Of a stretch of 64,000 nt of DNA, positions 57,472 through 64,000 are shown piece after piece. The stretch is from Ilyonectria destructans. Its lineage: Eukaryota; Ascomycota; Sordariomycetes; Hypocreales; Nectriaceae. Numbering within the stretch: position 1 is the first letter of the stretch; each line of letters starts with the position of its first letter. The position numbers and the translations under genes were made by a program. The DNA lies in NCBI GenBank assembly GCA_020740775.1, contig JAHEWK010000001.1, positions 4,216,001 through 4,280,000 on the forward strand, read 5' to 3'. The notes under the pieces were generated by a model. It was not told where the DNA came from. It ran no database searches and worked only from the letters and a program-made list of their open reading frames with translations.

Positions 57472-58904
57472 GGACGTGGGACGTGAGACACCACCTCCAA
57501 CACGCAGCGCTCGTCAGCCCATGCGTCTCCCGCTCCGTGTGACCCCCGCGGCATTGAGGCATGTCCTGCCGTGGTGCCATCCAGCCAATGGTGACGTCGC
57601 CTCAGCCGAGTTTGGGGATTGCGCCTGGGGAGCGACGTACCCCCGTAGCGTGTCAAGCGTGTTACGCCGTTGCTGGGGTGGGTTGTGTGTTGTCCAGGGC
57701 CCTACCCGGCGGTGGTGGGCACTGGTGGCGTCGCCGTAGCGGTGGGATGGGTCCGATAGCAGCCCATCGCAGCCCCGTTGCAGCCCATCGTCGCCCGGAA
57801 GAGTGCTGTTGCAGCGTCTGATAGGACGGGCGCGCTCCCTGTCTGCCCAACCCAACCGTGGCTGCTTGGTGCTCTGCTCATTGCCTCACTGGGCTTTTGA
57901 GTTTTTTTTTCCTTCTTTCCCTGGGAAGGCCCTTGGTGTGCTTGGCTTGGGTGTCGTTGCGCGCCGCTGCTGTTACTGGGCTCTAGCTTGGTGCAGGTTT
58001 CATCTGGGCATCCACAAACAACGCCCAAAACCTCTCTCTCACACTTTTCACCCACACACACAACGAGCGTCGCAATTTGAGCGACGACCCTCAGGTCTCC
58101 GGTATCTGGTCCTCTGAGTTTCTCGTTCCCCCCCTCCAACTCTCTTCTTCCTTCTCCTCCGTCCCTCAATGCTCACGCGTCATCTCCTTAATTAAAACCT
58201 TCCATCACACGCCCCCTCGCGCTCACGCTATCCGCGCCTCCATCATCACGCTACAACCCACGACGAACCCGACAGCTTCCAGCCAGCATCCCACCACGCC
58301 GCAACATCCGCATCGCACCCGTGCCCGCCGCTGACGGACGGACCCTGGCCATACCCTCCACCTGACTCTGGCGCTCATCTCACTCGGCCGCCCCTCCATC
58401 TGGGTTCCTGTTTGCTCCCCCTCGCTCGGCCGTCGACTCTATTCGTATTGTCAACTCCCGTTCTGAGACGCATTCCTCTATCCTCAAAGGCCCCCTTGCC
58501 TCCTTGCTTCGCCCTCCGTGCCGCCCCCAAGTGCCAAATTTACCTACCTTACTGTACCCGCACCTGTACCCGCACTTGCACCCGCAACAGCGCATCCTCT
58601 TTGAACAAAACAAAACCAGGCTCCCCGCTGCACGCACTTATCTTCTCTGCTCCTCTGCTCTGCAGTCTGCATCGCCGCCCCCGATTTATTTTCAACTGCC
58701 ACCGCCCCGTTCGCCGAATCGCAGCGCATCTATCTGCTGGTCATTGCGCCCTCCACTCAAGAACCTGCACTTCTGCATCGCTTCCCCAAAAGCATTGGGC
58801 CTACTCCGTCAAATACCGCGAGCCACTCAGCTTCACCCAGCTTCACACTACCTCGTCAACAAGTGGCACCCAATCAGTGACAGCCCAGCGTCGTTGCCGC
58901 CATC

Positions 58905-60756
58905 ATGGTATCTTTCTCATGTGAGGTACGTTACTCCCCTGCAACCCATTCCTGTTGCGGTTTCTGGCGCCGCCGCCGCACTCTCCCTCTCCCTCCCCCG
59001 AATCCTCCAAATCTCCTCCCTAGCCCACCTCCAACCCTCCAACCCTCCAACCCACCTCGAACCCACCCCCCAGACATCGCCCGCGCTTGACATCACCCAC
59101 CACACCATCTTGTTGCGGACAGCCTCCTTCAAGGAACACCCCTTCCTCTGGCGCCGATCTGCTGGCCCACCAACTCTCTCCTTTCCGGGCTCCATCCTCT
59201 CATTGCCTTGTCCTTCAAATACCCTGGCACACCACCCCGCTTCGTCCGACCAGTCTCCATTGTCTTGCATCCCACTACATCTTCCATCATCTCTAACCTA
59301 TCCTCCTATAGGAGTGTGGTGACGTCCTCACCAAGAAGAAGCTCGATCCTCATCGAAACCGCTGCCGTAGCGCCACCTTCACCTGCATCGATTGTATGGT
59401 GCATTTCCCTGGCGTCCAATACCGATTCCATACTGTACGTATCACTCCGCGCAGAGGGGGATCGATCCTATCATTCCTCCTCACTTGCATCTCGCCTCTC
59501 GCCTCCTCTCTTCTGACATCATCCAGAGTTGCATGACCGAAGATCAGAAGTACCAAGGTGCTCTCTACAAGGACAAGTCGAAGAAGCCGAACAACAACAA
59601 CAATAACACCCCCAAGCATAACCACACCGCCACCAACAACAACGCCAAGAACAACGTCAACAACAACGTCAACAACAACAACGACGACATGGCTCACAAC
59701 GCTTACGTCGAGGATTGCGGCGAAGACCGCGAGTACGACTGGGCCGAGTACGAAGGCCCGACCGAAGATGAGAAGTCTCCCTCTGAGCCCCCGCCAGAGG
59801 CACCCACTCCGCCTTCCGCCCACGAAGATCATGTCGATGTCTTTGAGTTCCTGGTAGCGACTGGACAGACCCCGAATGCGTCCAACATGAACCTCACTGG
59901 CGAGCATGGACTACCAGATGCCGAGCATGGCAGCACTCTCGTACGATATGAGCCCCCCAAGGAGGCCCTCCTGGATCCTCTCGACCCCAACTCCTACATT
60001 GATGAGGATGCTCTTGTACAATATGGAGCTGCTCCTGTGCCCAGCGCTGAATTCGTCACCCCGGCCCCAAAACACGTGCGACGCAAGAGCCGAGAGGGCA
60101 GCGAGAAGAAGGACAAGAAGCGCAAGCGCCTACACGTCGATGTCCCCACTGACCAGGAGATGATCGACGCTCCCCCACACCTGCACACTGGCCTTACTGG
60201 TGGCCTCAACCGCATGATGCGCCCCATCTTCCCCCCGTCCCCCGACTACTCCGGAGGTGACGCCCCCGAAGTCTCTCCAGCGAGCCCGTTGAAGAAGTCG
60301 AAGCACACAAAGCACTCCAAGCATGCGAAGCAAGGCCAAGTCACCAACAGCATCTTTGGCATGATTGCGGGAACGAAGACGAAGACCAAGGTCAAGACCA
60401 AGAGTAGCAAGACCAAGAAGCCCAAGTCGTCGTCGTCGTCGAAGAAGCACAAGGAGAAGACCCCGCAGCTCCTCGAGTACCGACCTCATTCTAAGGACGG
60501 CAAGGCTGAGAAGGACGAGGCGAGAGAGAGCCAGGTGATTCTCTACAAGCCTCGTGCAGACATGTTCCTCAGCTTTGTCACCAAGGGACCTGAGAGCGAG
60601 CGTGGGTGCAGCATGAACAAGGTGCTGAAGCGCTTCCACCGAGAGCGCCAAGCGAGTGGCGCCGAAACGGGCAAGGGCATGGAAGAGAAGGAACTCTGGC
60701 GATCGCTGCGACTACGCCAGAACGAGCGGGGTGAGATCGTCTTGTTTTCTGTGTAA
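58905..60756 (+). CDS. LYAR-type C2HC zinc-finger protein
   Basis: Exons 58905-58925, 59312-59434 and 59527-60756 give 457 aa. The first exon is 21 nt (MVSFSCE) and is followed by a 386-nt intron, long for this window. Across the joins the N-terminus reads SCEECGDVLTKKKLDPHRNR, then TCIDCMVHFPG and TSCMTEDQKYQG, the complete LYAR zinc finger (about 6-56). An Asn-rich run follows (66-102), then an acidic middle, then a long Lys/Ser-rich part (about 280-345, with HTKHSKHAKQ and SSSSSKKHKEK) typical of nucleolar proteins. LYAR proteins are nucleolar and linked to ribosome biogenesis and growth control in animals; the fungal role is less studied. The C-terminal 70 residues look folded (RADMFLSFVTKGPESERG). 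The gene stands alone, divergent from the hydrolase. Confidence 0.9.
59596..59692 (+). repeat. AAC-rich low-complexity coding tract
   Basis: Runs of AAC codons encode the Asn-rich segment of the LYAR-type protein. Such tracts are prone to length change but stay in frame. Confidence 0.8.
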
Positions 60757-61321
60757 ACAAGGGCGCCACCCCGAAGGAAGAAACAACAGTGGGCAACCAT
60801 GGCTACAACGGAACGGATATTATTAAAAGGGACAAAGGAGTTTGAGGTGACCGATACTTTGGAGCAACATTTCACGATACCTTGATGGACATGCTTTCAT
60901 TCTGTGTACAGTTTGTTCGGGACGGATTGGATAGATGGGGCCCCGGCCGGCCTGTGGCCTGCGTCGACAGTTGCGAGGTTGGATCCCCTGGGAAGCCTGG
61001 GCATGTAATGCGGAATGTACACATAAGGGAGGGTTGGGGATGGGGTTTGCTGGATGTCAGAACGGATGCTTTCTGTTGCTCGCCCTCGGATGATTTTCAC
61101 GTTTTCTTTTTTCTTTCTCCTTCAGACCATGTTTGGATTATGTTTGGGGATATGTGTATGGGAGGGTGAGGTATAGGTTGAGATATGGATACCATGGGAA
61201 CTTGTTTCAGTTAGCTGGGCGGCGATTCTGTATCAGCACGTTAACTTGAGGGCAACATTTGATATTGTTCATTCCGTTACATTTCATTATTGACCGGTCT
61301 ATATAAGTGACTACTATACGA
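60757..61321. other. Intergenic, convergent 3' ends
   Basis: Space between the 3' ends of the LYAR-type gene and PEX10. It contains ordinary T-rich 3' UTR-like sequence. No gene. Confidence 0.5.
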
Positions 61322-62398
61322 CTACATGACGCGTAAGGGTAAAATATGCTGTGCCATGGCCTCGCGTCGGCACAATGGGCATTCGGGTTTCTCCCTGACC
61401 CAGTCACCTATGCATTCCCAGCAAAAGACATGGCCGCATTGCGTCGCTGCGGGGTCCTTCATCTCGTCGAGACATAGTGTGCATTTTCGTTGTTGGCCAC
61501 CCTTGATGAAGCCCATGACCTTGTCGTCCGTGAGCTCAAACCGGGGCGTCGTGGCGGCCGGCGTGTGCGTAGACGCGACCAAGTCAATGCGTACTTGGGT
61601 TCCTTGGCCACCCGAGAGCAGCAGGTCGTTATTGTTATTATAGGAGCCGTCGTGGTCGAGGGAGACGTCGCCGGAGGCAAAGGAGGCGCGTTCGCGTGGG
61701 GCGATGGCGTCGGCGAGGTTGGAGCTGACGTGCATGTAGCCCTGGACGCCGAGCTGGACGACGAGCAAGACGCCCAGCAGCTCGTAGCCGGCGCGGTCGG
61801 GGGAGTCGGGGACGGTGCGGGTGAAGACGTAGCGGAAGGAGAGCAGGCGTTTGGCCAGCTCGTAGTAGGTGCCACTGAAGTAGAAGAGGGCGAGGACGAC
61901 GGCCTGGAACGGCGAGGCCGAGGTTAGGGATGCCATGTGTCGGGAGACGTAGTCCCATATGCGGGCCTCGCGCGAGTCCAACTTGTCCTGGGAGCGTAGC
62001 GACTCGAGGCGACGCTCGAGCAGCTTGCGCAGGCGGGCGCGCAAACCTGGTAGGAGGCGGCCCATGAGGTAGGGGAGGAGGATGGAGCCGGCGACATAGG
62101 CGGCACGGCGGTCGACGGCGGGGAGGCGGCCATCGCGGGAGTCGACCTGGACGAGGTCGCAGTACTCCTCGCCGAGCGTGCGATTGCCCGGGAGCGTGGT
62201 GAGGACGTAGTAGAGGAGGGTAGCTGCGGTGCGGAGCTCCGGCGCGGCGGCGTGGGTTGCGCGGGCGCCGCGCAGCCGCCGGAAGAGGTCGCTGAGTTCT
62301 TGCGTCAGGCGGCCGGTGAAGTAGCTGTCTTTTTGATGCGCGCGGATGACATCGGGCGCGGTGGCGAAGGGGTAGGGGGAGGCGGTAGACGAGGCCAT
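61322..62398 (-). CDS. PEX10: Peroxin-10, RING E3 of the peroxisomal membrane
   Basis: A single exon of 358 aa opening MASSTASPYPFATAPDVIRA. The N-terminal two thirds are the Pex2/Pex12-type membrane domain (DLFRRLRGARATHA, LRTAATLLYYVLTTLPGNRT, LGEEYCDLVQVD, then ILLPYLMGRLLPGLRARL and FYFSGTYYELAKRLLSFRY). A C-terminal C3HC4 RING covers 306-343: CTLCLDEMKDPAATQCGHVF, CWEC and a final CPLC. These features and the order identify Pex10. With Pex2 and Pex12 it forms the retrotranslocation channel and ubiquitin ligase that recycles the import receptor Pex5. The Asn-rich patch before the RING (SYNNNNDLL) is lineage-type filler. Length is normal; all eight zinc ligands are present. Confidence 0.95.
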   Translation of the reverse strand: MASSTASPYPFATAPDVIRAHQKDSYFTGRLTQELSDLFRRLRGARATHAAAPELRTAATLLYYVLTTLPGNRTLGEEYCDLVQVDSRDGRLPAVDRRAAYVAGSILLPYLMGRLLPGLRARLRKLLERRLESLRSQDKLDSREARIWDYVSRHMASLTSASPFQAVVLALFYFSGTYYELAKRLLSFRYVFTRTVPDSPDRAGYELLGVLLVVQLGVQGYMHVSSNLADAIAPRERASFASGDVSLDHDGSYNNNNDLLLSGGQGTQVRIDLVASTHTPAATTPRFELTDDKVMGFIKGGQQRKCTLCLDEMKDPAATQCGHVFCWECIGDWVREKPECPLCRREAMAQHILPLRVM

Positions 62399-63021
62399 CG
62401 TGAAGGGTTCGGTTCGGGGGGAGGTGTCGAGGAGGAGGACGATAAGGCGCTCGGCCTGGAGGGTTGGGGGGACCGCAGTAGATGCCGAGACCTGACGAGA
62501 TTATGTATGTGATGGTGTAGATTAATCGGGCCGTGGGTACCCCTTGCGTCGTGTATCGTGGTCGTCGTGCAAGTCGGTGATGGTGAAGACGGCGGGTTTC
62601 GGTCGTGACCGGGGTCGGCGGTTGGATTGAATCGAGCCTCGGGTCAATGTCCGGGAAGTTGGCCGGCGTCGGGCGGCACCTCCCATGTGCTGGCCATGTG
62701 TCTGGGGTAATAAGACGGCGCTCACTGCCAAAGTAGGTAACTACTCGCCACTAATTGGCTAAAGCGATCGCATCCTTTAGTTTCTAAAATCCTAAGTAGC
62801 CTCGGGTCTGTGGATATTAATCCTGTTAAGATGGATTGCACTATTTTCATGTTTGTGAGCGCGGCTACTTGTGGCTGACTCTCCCGATTATTAGTAGGTA
62901 GCAAGCATTGCAGCTCGCCGCATGTACACCTATACGCTTATCTTAGTATTTACACAATCCTGTACAAAAACACACAAACTCCTACGCCGATGAGCCTGTA
63001 TCATGTCCCTTCCCGCATCCA
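62399..63021. other. Intergenic, PEX10 promoter side
   Basis: This is the promoter side of PEX10 and the 3' side of the transcription-factor gene. AT-rich from about 62740 to 62960. No gene seen. Confidence 0.5.
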
Positions 63022-64000
63022 TCACGGTCCCAAAGTCGGATTTTGGTTGAAATCAAACGGCGCGTGAATCCCCTGCTCGGGAGCCTGAAGCTGTATGTTC
63101 AGAAACTCGTCCGTCACGAGCGTGCCCAGTTCCTCGTTCCACTGCGCCATCAGCTCCGCCGTCACGCCCTGGCCGAGCTCGAGGCCGTTCATCAGGTCTG
63201 GCACGATGAGCGGATCCTCGGGCGGCATCACCGCCTGGGCGTTGCGCGCCCTCACGATGTAGTCTTTGAGCTCGCCGACGCACGGCCACGTGTGCTGTAC
63301 CTGCTCCATCGCGTCGAGGATCGTCGACAGGGAGCGCGCAATATCCGAGTCGTCCCAGGACGCACACTGGAAGAACCGCTTCATCATGACGGTGCCTGCC
63401 GCCGTAGAGAGCGTCTGGACGAAGTCTAGTGATAAGGATCGGTAACGGTAGTGGCGCGAGTAGGTTCGCATCAGCCGCAGGATGGCCTGGAGTGATTCGT
63501 AACAAATCTCCACATCTTCACTCTCAGCGATTCCTGGCTTCTCAAACATGTGGGATGGAGGCCTGTGGAGGATAATCATGACCGTGTGGAACATCATGCT
63601 TTAGCAGGTTAGCGAACACGCACGCCCCTATCGGGAAGTTAACTTACTGCATACGGAGCACCGCTGGTTGCACAACGCCGACTGTCCATTGATTCCAATG
63701 CAAGGTTCCGGGAAGGCTGGATAGCCATTTGGTTAATGAGACATGAATCTGCCTCGACCTTGCTGCCGCCACCGTATCGTCTACGTTCCCTCGGCGGTTC
63801 TCAAACAACTCGGTGATCATGACATGAACGATCTTGCATAGTTCAGCCTGGTAAATGAAGGATCCTACGAGCGCGACGCCATCCTCGAATTCCGTTGCTG
63901 ATGTGCCTTTACAGACGTAGGTGTCAAGCAGACCCTCCCAGTCGGGTGGATACTGCAGCCGAATCGTGTTGCGGACGTCGGACTCGCTGGGATGTAGAGC
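63022..64000 (-). CDS. Fungal transcription factor, C-terminal part (5' end outside window)
   Basis: Two exons are visible: the upstream one from the window edge at 64000 to 63648, and the last from 63598 to 63022 (intron 49 nt, donor GTAAGT). Together they give 310 codons including the stop, open at the 5' end. The sequence has the fungal-specific transcription factor (middle homology) signature: YPPDWEGLLDTYVCKG, then LTKWLSSLPGTLHW and, across the splice join, RMHMMFHTVMIILHRPP. The DNA-binding domain, usually Zn2Cys6 at the N-terminus, lies beyond the edge, so class and target are unknown. The tail (DFNQNPTLGP) is acidic and Gln-rich, a possible activation region. The HMMxHTVxILLHRPP motif is common in the nit-4/NirA-like branch, but that is not enough to name a pathway. 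Confidence 0.85.

Larger units (their letters stand above)
53817..58904. other. 5.1-kb gene-free gap between divergent genes
   Basis: Lies between the divergent hydrolase and LYAR-type genes. The ends are their promoters; the last about 900 bases are CT-rich leader-like DNA. Two small tandem repeats lie at 57366-57409 and 57445-57471, with CATCCG/CATCCC runs near 57262-57292. Open frames are short and overlap on both strands. No gene supported. Confidence 0.5.

Noticed and set aside
59350..59907. Antisense open frame rich in Val over the Asn-rich LYAR segment
   Set aside because: Reverse complement of AAC codons reads GTT, giving an artificial Val-rich protein.

Overview
The window is nuclear DNA of a filamentous ascomycete, most probably a sordariomycete and perhaps Hypocreales. 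The evidence is short GT-AG introns (mostly 50-150 nt), CT-rich leaders, C-ending codon preference, and a gene set typical of that class: pyruvate carboxylase with an [12 protein letters not shown] N-terminus, RCR-type and fibroin-3-like membrane proteins, a Bem46-type hydrolase and a fungal Zn2Cys6-type regulator. The species was not determined. I reconstructed 15 complete genes and one partial gene by joining exons by eye. All splice joins keep frame.

Layout. 1-7.95 kb: no supportable gene, only low-complexity and short repeats. 7.95-16 kb: a SAM-PH polarity-type protein (+), a 3CxxC zinc protein (+), a superoxide-dismutase-fold mitochondrial ribosomal protein (-) and a STIMATE-family vacuolar membrane protein (+). 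17.1-26.6 kb: three minus-strand genes (a fibroin-3-like Cys-rich single-pass protein, an RCR-type protein and an unrecognised 175-aa protein), with repeat-rich DNA between and after them. The repeats include a hAT-like MITE family with 8-bp target duplications, a diverged repeat pair partly inverted, and a broken acidic reading frame. 26.6-34.2 kb: an accessory-looking stretch with a frame-broken coding locus, two weak small ORFs and microsatellites. 34.2-46.5 kb: a PGAP4-like glycosyltransferase (+), the mitochondrial pyruvate carrier subunit MPC1 (+), a 4.7-kb gap with a triple palindrome array, and pyruvate carboxylase (+) with three consecutive micro-exons. 46.5-54 kb: an AT-rich island with a 35-bp tandem array, an NF-X1-type zinc-finger protein (+) and a Bem46-like hydrolase (-). 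54-58.9 kb: a gene-free gap. 58.9-64 kb: a LYAR-type nucleolar protein (+), the peroxin PEX10 (-) and the 3' part of a transcription factor (-) that leaves the window.

How the genes relate. This is ordinary eukaryotic gene order, not an operon or a biosynthetic cluster. MPC1 (pyruvate entry into mitochondria) and pyruvate carboxylase (pyruvate to oxaloacetate) are consecutive plus-strand genes at one metabolic branch point, but nothing in the sequence shows co-regulation. The fibroin-3-like and RCR-type genes encode proteins of similar plan: one membrane span, a Pro/Gln-rich tail and a PPxY motif. I found no convincing tRNA, rRNA or CRISPR, and no system I can call new. The most unusual signals are the MITE family, the micro-exons, the palindrome array and the frame-broken locus.
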